Below, piece by piece: positions 10,791 through 22,100 of a DNA stretch of 64,000 bases. Each line of letters starts with the position of its first letter. Position 1 is the stretch's first letter. The translations under genes were made by a program, and so were the position numbers. The notes beneath the pieces are model-generated. The model saw nothing but the letters and a program-made list of their open reading frames with translations. It did not search any database and had not been told where the DNA came from. Source of the DNA: Patella vulgata (lineage: Eukaryota > Mollusca > Gastropoda > Patellidae); NCBI RefSeq assembly GCF_932274485.2, contig NC_065879.2:38930436-38994435 (forward strand), written 5' to 3'.

Positions 10791-12639
10791 TTCAAATATT
10801 ACATGTTTGATAAGAGGTCTGGTCTCAGGTTTTACTTTGATGTAAAAATATTTGAGTTCTCTAATTTAAGTGCATCATCCACTAGCATTAAAATATATAA
10901 CAGTACACGCTAAATTTTAGTCCACTTAATTGATTAAGGTTAATTTTTATCAATGATATAGGTATTTCAACCTTGTTATATTGAAGACAGTAATTATTGA
11001 GGAGCGGTCAAACTCCTTTCAATAATCATTCATGTTATTTCTCTATTTTTATGTCATTATCATTTGTATTTAGGTTCATAAAGTACATTCACCTTTCGTA
11101 ATCAGTTGATTGATCCAGAAACAGAAATAATCATTGTTGCAATTATCAGTTTATTTGTCGTTAAGATAATAAATTCCACTAACTCCTGGCATTGATAACA
11201 ATAGACTGTGTAAAATAGATGTACATGACATATTCCAGGTTTAACTTACTTCTACTATCAGTAGCTATTAAGCCAGTGATTAACGGTCCTAAACATTCTA
11301 TTATAAATCCACTAACTAGAGGGAGCAGGAAGGCAAATTTTCAGTTGTCTTGGTGATAATATAAACATTTAACTTTGGGAACAAATGAATTAATAGATGT
11401 CATAACACTGATATTGGAATTCATAATAGTAAGATAAAGATAATAATATTCAGGAAAATACTACTGCCAATTAGATTCCCTGAAGAAATGTAAGGCACTA
11501 AAACCAACAATGCTCATGTGATACAATCTTAAAAACAACTTCCCTGATGAAATAGTAATACCTCCTTAATCAACCAAATGAAAAAATTAAACTTTGGAAT
11601 GAATGCAATGAATAAAAATAATAACTCAAATGTAATTTACAACAAATCGCTTTCAATAGTATTCACAAAAATATGATGAATTGAACATTTGTCCTCTGCA
11701 GATGATATGTAGGATATGGTGAACACAAGACAGTTGAAATCTTTTGATGAGCCTCTTTTTAATCTAATTAGAGCAAAGTCAGGCGATTTTCTACCCGTTG
11801 ATCATTTGATTTTGTGTTCTGATATATTCCCTCAAAAATGCAACTGACGTTCAAAGTCTTTAATATTTTGTTTTCTTTCTTAAACTCTAATATTTTAATG
11901 GTGTATTACCATTTCATTTTCCTGTATTGTCTTCCCAATTACTGCGTGAATCTACATTTCCCATAGGTACAGAACATTAAATTTCTAAATTATATTCCAA
12001 GACATTTTGACAAATAATAAGGATAATATTAATACATGTATGTTTGATGATACCAAACTAATTAATAAATGTCAATATCTATTATTTGTGATAGTAACAT
12101 CCACTACTATTTTCTTATCTTGTACTACTCTCATAAATAATTGATTTCTACATCTTCCAATTAAAAACAACACCACCATATATTCATAAAATGTATAGTA
12201 TCTAGCATATACACAGTATAGCTCTCTTTAGCCGACTCTGATAATCTGGAAACCCAGACTTTAAGACAAACATTATTGGGATCAAAACATTTATTCTGAA
12301 ATTGAATGCAGTTTCTGGATCCAAACAATCAATAAGTGCAGATGTATTGTAAAACTGTTCCATAATCCGAATGGCTGGACGTCACTTTGCAGAGATATTA
12401 CCTCAAATCCATGTCTGAATCGATTTCAGACATCATAGGACATGTTATATTTGCAGACAGCTTTTTCGGGTAATATGGTCATTAACATCTAAACTGGTCA
12501 AGCAGTGAATGTAACTTAATAGTTATATTCACAGGAAGGCATGACAATAGAGAAGCCTCCATAATTGATCTCTTCACGGTTCCCAACTCTTCAAAGATAC
12601 GACATCATCATCATCATCACGTCACCTTGGGTGGACAAC
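10791..12639. other. Non-coding, nothing recognised
   Basis: AT-rich intronic or intergenic DNA without long open frames; a short CATCATCAT run near 12605. Confidence 0.6.
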
Positions 12640-13215
12640 TTTCCCCAGTGATGTGTCATACAAGGTTATTTCACTGCATTTTAACACTCACTATACTATA
12701 TATTTATCAAAGTTCGGAGCTACGGGTTATTTACATTAAAGGAGCTAAACCTCTTAACTCATTATCATCAATAATATTCGAAATTAAATCACGAATTTAA
12801 TATTGGTCCATTTCAACCAATACTGATGATGTTATCTTGCCGTGAAAATATGTGAACCTAATATCCAATGAACATTTTAAAATCAGTACACGACATTGTG
12901 TACTCATGGTTTCGGGCACCATTTGTAATGTAGAAAGAAAAACATATCCCAATGCAGAAGTAATTAAAAATGGCTGATTCACATTGACAAAATAATTTTT
13001 AAAAACCCTGTATAGAATGGACTAAGCAGGCACAAACAACTGCCATTCAATTTGGACTGTACACATATTTCACAGAACATAACTGATTATAAATTACAAT
13101 ACAAAATGTAAAACTTGAATGTAAATCCACTTATATTACATTAATATGTGTTGTAGACCCATTTTCGTCTATTTTAAGGTTCCAAAGTTACAGAGCTAAC
13201 ACCTTTTAAACTTTC
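12640..13215 (+). repeat. Dispersed repeat R1, diverged copy 2
   Basis: CCTAATATCCAATGAACATT, GTACACGACATTGTGTACTC, CACCATTTGTAATGTAGAAA and, near the right edge, GTAGACCCATTTTCGTCTAT correspond in order to the R1 copy at 8650. The left limit is uncertain. Confidence 0.55.
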
Positions 13216-13616
13216 TAAAATGCTGACATTTGGCTCAATGCAAGTTAAATTAATATGTCTTAAAAATATTTTTTACAGAACTATTCATCGTGTACTGACA
13301 CAGATTTATAAAATTCACATTTTATATCCCATGTTTGCACCATAAAATCAGGATTTTCAATTTTCCCATTCTGTCAAATTCAAATTATTGTGTTTGAGAG
13401 AATTGATCTGTGGTGCGTTTACGCTGTTGTGAAAACATCATTGTCATATGCATCAAATAGATATCATGATGTTGTAACATTTATGATGTATATATATGTG
13501 TTTTCGATTTTTAAGAACAATATATACTAAGACATAACTGACTTAATTTGCTGATAAATTTATTAGCTTTGATTTATCTTGCCAGAAGAATTCCTAAAAT
13601 AATATCTTAATCTCAC

Positions 13617-13679
13617 CTTATGATTTTTTGCATAATACAACTTTCTTCCTTTAAGTTTAAAGTATCTTTTCTTCCATCT
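13617..13679 (-). CDS. DGKD/DGKH: Diacylglycerol kinase delta/eta-type, exon 3 (PH domain)
   Basis: A 63-bp exon with a TTATTTTCAG acceptor and a GTGAGA donor. It encodes [21 protein letters not shown], continuing the PH domain directly after exon 2; human DGKH has [21 protein letters not shown] at this point. The Trp and the basic RWKKRYF strand belong to the phosphoinositide-binding face of the fold. The next exon should encode the IIFDEVDLSDASVAE-like segment. I looked for it on the minus strand from 1 to 13600 and did not find it, so the rest of the gene (C1, catalytic and SAM domains) lies beyond the left edge. Confidence 0.9.
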
Positions 13680-13892
13680 CTGAAAATAAAATCATTAAAG
13701 AATTTGATTTTAAAATTCTTTATAAAAGTATATAACTCCTTTGTAAATGGTTATACCATTTCAACCAAATATCCATACAATTGGTTATGGGTAGCAACAT
13801 ATTACAATGGCAGCAAAATAACATAATTCCCAACCCAGTTTCACACAAAAGGAATAGTATTATTTGTTATAAAATGTTCAGGTTAAATACTT

Positions 13893-14040
13893 ATGCGGCT
13901 GGTAATGAAATGGAATTTAACGTCCTACTCCGACTGGGCTAATGATGACGGTCATATGCCATACAGTGTGCTACGAGGGAAATTTTGCCCATATAGCCTA
14001 CTCTTATATCGAATTCCAACTGTCAAGGGTTTGCCAATGT
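13893..14040 (-). repeat. SINE family 1 fragment (minus)
   Basis: Begins GAAATGGAATTTAACGTCCT and runs through GGGCTAATGATGACGGTCAT and TATATCGAATTCCAACTGTC, then breaks off. This is the 3' half of family 1 in reverse, between DGK exons 3 and 2. Confidence 0.75.
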
Positions 14041-14606
14041 GTCAAGGAGAGAAAGAGAAGTGATCAAAGGGAAGTAACTCTAGTATTACCATTAAAAATG
14101 TATAATGGATTGTGAATGCTATCACTGATTGATATTTTATTGATTATGAATTTCATCTGTAACAAATTATACAAAGTAATGTTCTATTTATTTTACTCAT
14201 GGGAGTTGTAATGATATTTTCAATTTATCGCTATTCATTTTGTTTCGCATTATCCTTCACAGCAAGAGAGATATCTGGTTGTATCTCTTAAAATTCGAAG
14301 CACACTTCGGCAACCATATATCAAAGAATATAACTGTGTTTTACAGGTCCTACTAAATCATTTAAATTTTGAATATGATGTGTAGAATGTGCATATCTAT
14401 AACATATCTTTCCTTGTTAATCACTTTTTGCAATACTTTGGCCGATATTGACAATAAAACGCTCTTGTTGGTGATAATGGTAGCACTGTGTTTTTCTTAC
14501 TGTCATTGAAAAAGTAATCAAGCATTGTCAACTGACAGATAGATGGAGGGTGATAATAATATACATTAATGAGTAATATTAATACAGATCTTAATCTTAC
14601 ACTTAC

Positions 14607-14654
14607 TTGAAAAGAGCTGGTTTGTTTCATTAGTGGGCCTTCTTTTATACATGC
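14607..14654 (-). CDS. DGKD/DGKH: Diacylglycerol kinase delta/eta-type, exon 2 (PH domain start)
   Basis: A 48-bp exon bounded by a TTATTTCAG acceptor and a GTAAGT donor, both seen on the minus strand. It encodes ACIKEGPLMKQTSSFQ, close to human DGKH SIKEGQLLKQTSSFQ, the first strand of the PH domain that binds phosphoinositides. It is phase 0 at both ends, so it joins exon 1 (50 codons) and exon 3 (21 codons) without a frame change. The intron to exon 1 is about 31.7 kb. The 128-codon open frame around it is mostly intron read-through and is not the gene product. Confidence 0.88.
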
Positions 14655-15059
14655 CTGAAATAACATTTTCCAAAATAAATACATGTTCAGAAATAAATCT
14701 ATTAAAAAATTTTGTTTGCTATATAGATGTGAATTCTTATTAACCACGAGTGACACTTGGATTTCTAAAAAAAAAGTACACATACTGATACGGGCATAAC
14801 TATTCAAATCACAACAGCTCAGTCAAGCATAACCGAGAAAAGAGCAGATATGCTTTAAACATACAGATTACAGATTAAATATAAGAGACAGTTCTTTCAG
14901 GCTTTCATTACACATCCCCTACCTCATGCATGACACACGTGAGATGTTCTATCAATAAATCTATTTTTAGATCTGGACCAATCTGTTTCAAAACAAATCA
15001 AATATTTAAGTTTATTCAAATCAAATTCAAGGCCCATCATTTCAAACACAAGATACAGA

Positions 15060-15519
15060 TACTTGGACCCCCCCCAAAATTTACATAGAAGGCCTAAGCT
15101 CCTATTTACAACAATTATTGGGATTCGTTAAGATTCTATCTGTATAAAACCTGTACATATCCCCATATGGTTTATACTGCTAAAATAAAACACAGAGATA
15201 ATCATCCTAGAAACATGTGTGAAGTGAAAAGTACCTGTGTTCCATAAAATTGTGTCAGTAATATTTTGTTAATTTTTTCTGCCACTTATCAGAGTGAATC
15301 GCATGTAGGTACCCAAAAACATAACCGCCTAAACCAAATATTTATCGCCCGCTCAGCCAGCAACGTAACCATAATGCTTTTGCACGCAGTGTCTTGGTAG
15401 ACAGCATGGCCATATGGTTTTTGTTTATATTTTTTAGGGGTTTTAAAAAATGGGTTAGGGTTAGGGGTTAGGGTGGCGGACCCCCCCCCCCCAATATATA
15501 TGTCACGGCTACGCCTCTG
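15060..15519. mobile_element. hAT-type element F, copy 1 (left end lost)
   Basis: Shares GGTTTATACTGCTAAAATAA, TTTATCGCCCGCTCAGCCAG and the right tip ACGGCTACGCCTCTG with 62212-62677. The left tip is not recognisable and no 8-bp duplication was found. Contains a 38-bp insert (GCACGCAGTGTCTTGGTAG) absent from copy 2. Confidence 0.8.
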
Positions 15520-15892
15520 TTGACAACACATGATCACTTTTAGGGAACATGAATAAAACTTACAATAATGAATTAATATCTATTAGCATTATTCAGTGAG
15601 TATGTTACAATTGACTACAATTTATGTTGACATGCTAACCAAACACATGTTCCTTTCTAATCAATATAAAGATATTGATTTCAATTTAATATACCTGTGA
15701 CTAAAGCTCAATACATGCAATACAGCTGTAGTGATATTCAACAGCTACACATTATAAATTTTTCATACAAATACTCAAGTTGCCAGGCAAGGGAACATAT
15801 GTGACCCATGACAGCAAAGTCGCAAGTCACAATTCATTGATTATGACATATGAACAAAAATGTCGAAATAGGCTATAAATATATTTAAAAAG

Positions 15893-16737
15893 ATAGGTTG
15901 CCAGACAACAAAACATACGCTCACAGCAACTAAATCATCTGAGCGGTCGGTAAGTGTTGTCGCATATTTATTCATTTGTAGGTAATGAGAGGTATTTACA
16001 AGACCACTTCATACAGATCACATTATAAATTCCGTCTTTGAGGGTTCAAAAGGTTCTACAAACCGAAACAAGGGCACCTGTAACAGACAATGTCAGGCAC
16101 AGATTCAGGCTTTGTCAGGCACAAAACCTTTGGTGTCTGTCATTTTGTCTGGCACCATTCTGTCTTCTTTATTGATATTATTAATATATGTCCGGCACTA
16201 CGTTGAAAATATCAGATACTATTTCATTAGTGCCTGACATTTTGTCAGGTACATCTAAAACCGTTATTTCCAGGCCTGTACATAACACTAGATGTAATTA
16301 ACAAAAATTGCTGAATTTCAATAGACTTTTTCATTTCACTAATTTAAATAATGCATATAAATTTCATACGGATTGAATGATAACTTTTGTCGTTAGAGCA
16401 TTCATAGGTTTCGACAAAGTGAAACAAGGGTCATCATAACTCTAGACATAATTAACGGAAATTGCTGAAATTCAATAGGCTACTTCACTTCACGAATTTA
16501 AATAATACATATAAATTTCATACAGATTGGATGATAAATTTTGTCGTTAGAGTATTCACACGGTGCAATTCCTGAAGAAATTAACGGAAATTATTGAATA
16601 TTAACAACATATATATAAATTTCAAAACAATCAAATGATAAATGTAGTCTGTAGAGTGTTCACAAGAAAGTGTGGACGACGGATGGACGGAGGCGACATC
16701 AATACGACCACATTTCCATGCAGGCGCATAAAAACCA
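15893..16737 (+). mobile_element. Helentron-like element, type A core, copy 1
   Basis: Starts GATAGGTTGCCAGACAACAA then CATACGCTCACAGCA. It has two or more diverged ~150-bp units (CATATAAATTTCATACGGAT, TGTCGTTAGAGCATTCA), a short GGACGGATGGACGG run, and ends with the shared hairpin (ACGACCACATTTCC) and GCGCATAAAAACC. Subterminal ACGCTCACA and its near-complement form short inverted ends. It carries a small inverted-repeat insert at ~16076-16250. Confidence 0.75.
16076..16250. repeat. Short inverted-repeat (MITE-like) insert
   Basis: The ends ACCTG...ACAATGTCAGGCACA and TGCCTGACATTTTGTCAGGT are inverted copies of ~24 bp; TGTCAGGCAC recurs inside. It interrupts the element at 15893-16737. No clear target duplication was found. 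Confidence 0.4.
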
Positions 16738-16930
16738 GTTTGCTTTATTTTGTCAAATCTTAATTTTTATTCTTTTGTCTTTTGTAGATAAAGAAAGCAT
16801 TCACAAGACACTAAAAAAACTGATCAAGAGTAAAAGCCCCATAATTAATTAAAATTTGACTGTATTCATTGTAGTTCTTTCTACTGCTCACATTTACCAT
16901 ACAATGTTCCAGTTATCGAAAATTGTTAAA

Positions 16931-17771
16931 GATAGGCTGCCAGGCAACAAAACATACGCCCACAGCAGCTAAATCGCCGGACAGTCAACAAGAATTGTCG
17001 CATATTTTTACTTTTTTCGGTAATGAAACATTTATAATACATTAAGAGTAACAACCCATTAAGTAATTATCAGAAAACCATTAGAATTTGTTTGGTTTTT
17101 ATAAAGTTCTGCCCCATGCTAACGTTTAGTACACGAAACTTTTAACATCATGGATTTAGCTGTTCAAGTCATAAAAATTCATTGAAAATCAGTATACTTG
17201 TTTGTCTCATGATCTTAAACTCTGTGTATCAATCTGAAAGTCAATTGGATGATAACTTTAGCCTCTAGAGCATCACAAGATTTTTCAAAGTGACCAAGGG
17301 CCATAACTTTGGCAGTAATTATCGGAAATCGTTGAAAATCAATAGGCTTGTTCGTCTCATGACCTTAAACACTGTATATAAATTTAAAGTCAATCGGATA
17401 TTAACTTTGACCTCTAGAGCGTCCACAAGATTTTTTGAAGTGATCAAGGGCCATAACTCTGGCAGTAATTATCGGAAATCGTTGAAAATCAATAGGCTTG
17501 TTCATCTCATGACCTTAAACACTGTATATAAATTTTAAGTCAATCGGATATTAACTTTGACCTCTAGAGCGTCCACAAGATTTTTTGAAGTCATCAAGGG
17601 CCATAACTCTGGCAGTAATTATCGGAAATCACTGAAAATCAATAGGCTTCTTTGTCTCATGACCTTAAACACTGTGTATAAATTTAAAATTAATCGGATA
17701 TTAACTTTAGCCTCTAAAGACTGGGGCGACGACAATATACGACCACATTTCAATGTGAGCGTATAAAAACC
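16931..17771 (+). mobile_element. Helentron-like element, type A core, copy 2
   Basis: 5' end GATAGGCTGCCAGGCAACAA then CATACGCCCACAGCAGC. Three near-identical 150-bp units start CCATAACTTTGGCAG/CCATAACTCTGGCAG at 17301, 17451 and 17601. The 3' end is GGGGCGACGACAATATACGA, a hairpin between CCACATT and AATGTG, then GTATAAAAACC. The most complete type A element here. Its open frames are only repeat translations, not genes. Confidence 0.85.
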
Positions 17772-19001
17772 AATAAGATTCTACGCCTAATGAACAAAAA
17801 CACTGTGCATTAATTTAAAATCAATCAGCTGACACAGGCACAGATTATTTGTCAGATAGTCGTATACGCCCAAAACAAGACATTAGTCCAGCATGGCATA
17901 CAAACCGGATGTTTATCTTTGAGAAATTGCCCTTACCTTCTCCATGTATAAAACACACGAGTTTGCTGTGAAAAAATTATTGCATCATTTATACAAGTAG
18001 TTTGTTTCTTTTCACTGGTGCAGAACAGCGGGACATTAACCCCCATTTTATTCATTACAGGTTTCGGACCTTCGGACGAAACACATATTGTTTTTGTAAG
18101 TGTTTTTATTATTTTTTTTTTTTTGGGGGGGGGGGGGGCAAATTTAGTCAGAGTTTGCAGATAAAACTGTACATGGTGCAAACATTGTGCCAATGTAGAT
18201 GTGGTTGGCCTCCGTGGATCTATTTATGAAATTTAAATTGGGTCATTTTTGCCAAATAGGAAGTGTTTTACGGATTTGACAAAAAAATAATCTTAGTTTG
18301 CCTATATCTCGGTTATTACTCAACGGTTCTTCTTCGGGTTTTCATTTTTTGATTCTTTGAACAAATCCCATATAGGCTTTGACTGACGTTTTTTTCGAAA
18401 TTCAGAAGTTTGCTAGATTAGTTTTAGCATCAAAGATTTGCTAAAGTTTTCTTGATCATTTTTTTGACATTCAAGATGGCATATCTCCGTCACTATAGGA
18501 ATAAGGAGCACATCGATGCCACATTAAAAAATTTGTGACGGCTTCCCGGAAACTTCTGAGTTCTTCCAATTCTTCCCGAACAAGTATAATTATCTCCCCG
18601 GGCAAATAACGATTGGTTGCCGCGCTCCACCCCACAAATGTGCTATCAACTTATCCAGCATGATCCTGTAAATGTTTTAGGCCATCAAATTTGGGCCCCA
18701 GACGAATTTGGTTAAAGGTCGAATCTGACCCTCAGCGAATTGGGCCTCTGGCGAATTTTGACCCCTGGCGAAATGAGCCCCTGTAGAATTTGGCCTCCAT
18801 GCCAATTTGGCCTACGGGCGAAGCCGTGTATCCCGCTAGTAGGTAATAATACAAGTAATCTGTTGATGCTCTGATTTACATCCTAAACCTTGCTCTCATA
18901 TTTATAATTCATAAGATATACATGTACGTCAATAATAAATCATACTTTTTGATTAATTACATTTGTGGTGGTTCAATATCTTCGTATATTAATCATGTTG
19001 T
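17772..19001. other. Unassigned DNA left of the ISL2EU element
   Basis: Contains a T(8)G(13) tract near 18110-18140 and the short-period repeat at 18684-18830. The 75- and 86-codon open frames overlap on opposite strands and look random. Confidence 0.55.
18684..18830 (+). repeat. Short-period CGAATTTGGCC-type repeat
   Basis: Seven degenerate ~20-25-bp units such as CAGACGAATTTGG, CAGCGAATTGGGCCTCTGG, GGCGAATTTTGACCCCTGG and GGCGAAATGAGCCCCTG. Confidence 0.7.
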
Positions 19002-19003
19002 TA

Positions 19004-19056
19004 ATGAGGTACCGGCAGAACTAATCCGCCTGGTGGCGCTGTAAGAAAGTAGGACA
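19004..19056 (+). repeat. Left terminal inverted repeat of the ISL2EU element
   Basis: Pairs with 26866-26922 in inverse orientation. The outer 17 bp are identical, with a 4-bp length difference in the middle (CCGCC versus CCGGAAGCTA). The start codon of the left gene is only about 30 bp inside it, so the repeat probably overlaps that gene's promoter. Confidence 0.93.
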
Positions 19057-19086
19057 TCTCCGTAGCGACAAGCAGACGCTAAAAAT

Positions 19087-19196
19087 ATGTCTGACTTCGA
19101 CGACAAATATTGTGATAAAACGTTATTAGAACTTAAGGAAATTCTTCGCGTTCGTAAATTAAAAGTTGCCGGAAAAAAAAGAGATTTGGTTGAACG
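19087..19196 (+). CDS. YqaJ gene exon 1: SAP domain
   Basis: Starts MSDFDDKYCDKTLLELKEIL and ends inside an Arg codon (CG|GTAAGTG) that is completed by exon 2 (A|TTG). The Leu spacing, the GKK turn and the DLVERLI end across the junction match the SAP helix-turn-helix consensus. This exon is too short to stand out as an open frame on its own; the phase match with exon 2 is the main evidence. Confidence 0.88.
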
Positions 19197-22100
19197 GTAA
19201 GTGATGATATTCCAATGTTTTCTTTAGATTTATTTATAGATGCTAGAAACTCGAGTGAACGATAGTTGATAGCTCTAGGCCTAATCAGATATAAACAAGC
19301 CAACAGTGAGGCTGATGTCCCCCGCCGAAATCCCAAAATAAATAGATGACACATTAATTAATCGCACATTTATTTTTTTCAAAAGTATCGAGCAATCAAA
19401 TTATACACTAAGTTTCAGCACTCTCTATCAGATAGAATCAAAGTTATCTTGTCCCAAAGCATCGACCAATGTTAATAATTGAACTCAGCCATGACATGAC
19501 AGCAGAAAATACTCATTATCAAACTTAGTCAAGGTAATGATATAATAAAGCTATACACCAAGTGTCCTCACTCTCACTTAATTAGAACTAAAGTTATCGT
19601 GTCCCAAAGCATCAACCAATCAAATTGCTTATCCCTGCTTACTCTAAGCAAAAAATTCTCATCTTCACACTCCATCAAGGCATTCACCTAATAGCCACCT
19701 ATGCCAAGTGTGAACATTCTAACTCAACTAGAATGAGAGTTATTGTGTTCTAAAGTCTCGACCAATCAAATTGCTTATCTCTGCTTAACCTAAGCACAAA
19801 ATGCTCATCTTCGAACTCCATCAAGACATTAACCTAATAAACACCTACACCAAGTTTGAACATTCTAGCTCAATTAGAAAAGGAGTTAATGTGTTCCAAA
19901 GTCTCGGCCAATCAAATTGCTTATCGCTCTGCTTACCCTAAGCAGAAAATGCTCATTATCGAGACTTAGTCAAGGTATTGATATAATAAAGCTATACACC
20001 AAGTGTCCTCACTCTCCCTTTTAATTAGAACTAAAGTTATCAGGTCCCAAAGCATCAACCAATCAAATTGCTTATCTCTGCTTACCCTAAGCGGAAAATG
20101 CTCATCTTCGAACTCCATCAAGGCATTGACCTAATCAACACATACACCAAGTTTGAACATTCTAGCTCAATTAGGAAGAGAGTTATCGTGCCCCAAAGTA
20201 TCAACCAATCAAATTGCTTATCTCTGCTTACCCTAAGCGGAAAATGCTCATCTTCGAACTCCATCAAGGCATTGACCTAATAAACACATACACCAAGTTT
20301 GAACATTCTAGCTCAATTAAAAGTTATCGTGTCCCAAAGCATCAACCAATCAAATTGCTTATCTCTGCTTACCCTAAGCGGAAAATGCTCATCTTCGAAC
20401 TCCATCAAGGCATTGACCTAATCAACACATACACCAAGTTTAAACATTCTAGCCCAATTAGGAAGAGAGTTATCGTGTCCCAAAGCATCAACCAATCAAA
20501 TTGCTTATCTCTGCTTACCCTAAGCAGAAAATGCACATCTTCGAACTCCATCAAGGCATTGACCTAATAAACACATACACCAAGTTTGAACATTCTAGCT
20601 CAATTAGGAAGAGAGTTATTGTGTCCCAAAAAGTGTGACGGACAGACAGACGGACGGACAGACGGACAGACAGACGGACAGACAGACGGACGAACCCATT
20701 TTAATAGTCCCCTGCTTTCTTCGAAAGGCGGGGGACAATAAACAATCAGTGTCAGTGTTCACGAGTGTTTGTTTACGTAATTCGTTGATTGTTATTGTTT
20801 TCCATTCCGATTATAATTTACACAATTAAAGACTGTTGTTAGTTATAAATTTATTGTAATGAAACCTGGTGGATACGAAGACAATATAAAATAATACATA
20901 TTGATATAGGGCCTATATTATAATTATAATAAATACTTTCACTTTCAATAATAAATAGGCTAAATTTTATTTCTTTTCGTCCAGAACAAACCTTATTCGG
21001 TATTGCTAGCCGTCGAGGCTATACTATTTTAGTATTATTGTTAATAATAACACTAAATCCTGTCTAATTTTAGTCTTTCATTAATTTAAATTCTAGATTG
21101 ATATTTGATGACAGAAATTCCTCAAAAAATGAACCTGCACCAGAATTCCACATGTGTCTGCCTGGAAACAGCGAGTATACAGATCTCCATGCTGATCACT
21201 TACAGAACTTCCCTAATGTGACCAAACAGAGAGTAGTGGATTTCTTACAACTAAGTGACCAAAAGTTGAATGAAAAAATTGAACTTCTTTATGCACAGAG
21301 GTAACTTTTAAACAGGTGTCACATCTTATTTAAGGTGTTGACAGCACAATCATGTACTATCACATCAGGCAGAGTTAGTGACTTTGTAACTCATTTCATT
21401 TTACACCTTTGCAAAGTTTGTGTAAGATTTAACTATGTTATGAACGGTACTCATTTACACTAAATAGGAAATATTTTTTATCCAGAAATCCATCTCTTTT
21501 ATATTTTTTTTTATCAAAGTACCATTAATAATTTTAAAAAATTGTTTTGGAATTTAATTTGCAGAAGAAAAAAAAATTAATATTGAGAGCTAATTAACTT
21601 GCCCCAATGTCATCCCTCTCAGTGATGGTAGCCGCCAAGCGAATAATTACTGCTGATCAGTCTGTGACATCTTTTCAGTTTCTTCTTTGTACACAAACTT
21701 ATCCTTTATTTTTACAATACATTTGTATTTATTTTAGGTATCTAAGATATGTGCGTGTAGTCATAAATGATGTAACATATATAACTTCGAACGTTTGGGC
21801 AGAAATGAAAAGATCAACAAGCTACAAAGTGGACATAAGTATAGATAGGAATGCAGTGATCCAGCAAACTGAGTGTGAATGTGCAGTAGGACAAGGACCA
21901 TTGGCTCATTGTAAGCATGTGGGAAGTGTTTTATTTGGTCTTGTAAAATACTGCACATCTGGTAGCTTTCTAACAGAAGTAACATGCACACAGGTATATA
22001 TATTATCTCTATTCAGGATGTGTCATATTTTTTAATTTTTATTGATTAATTTGCTTTTCAATACCAATACTGATCTTACTTTAGTGTAAGGCATGGATGT

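Noticed and set aside
14421-14807. 128-codon minus-strand open frame as a complete protein
   Set aside because: Only the 16 codons between the CAG acceptor and GTAAGT donor (14607-14654) are DGK; the rest is intron read-through.
17290-17766. Open frames with repeated RKSLKINRL and MTLNTVYKF phrases
   Set aside because: The 150-bp type A unit is a multiple of three and happens to lack stops; the frame has no start context and the same peptide appears reversed at 60628-60849.
20068-20567. Repeated MLIFELHQGIDLINTYTKFE peptide
   Set aside because: Translation of the type E tandem array.
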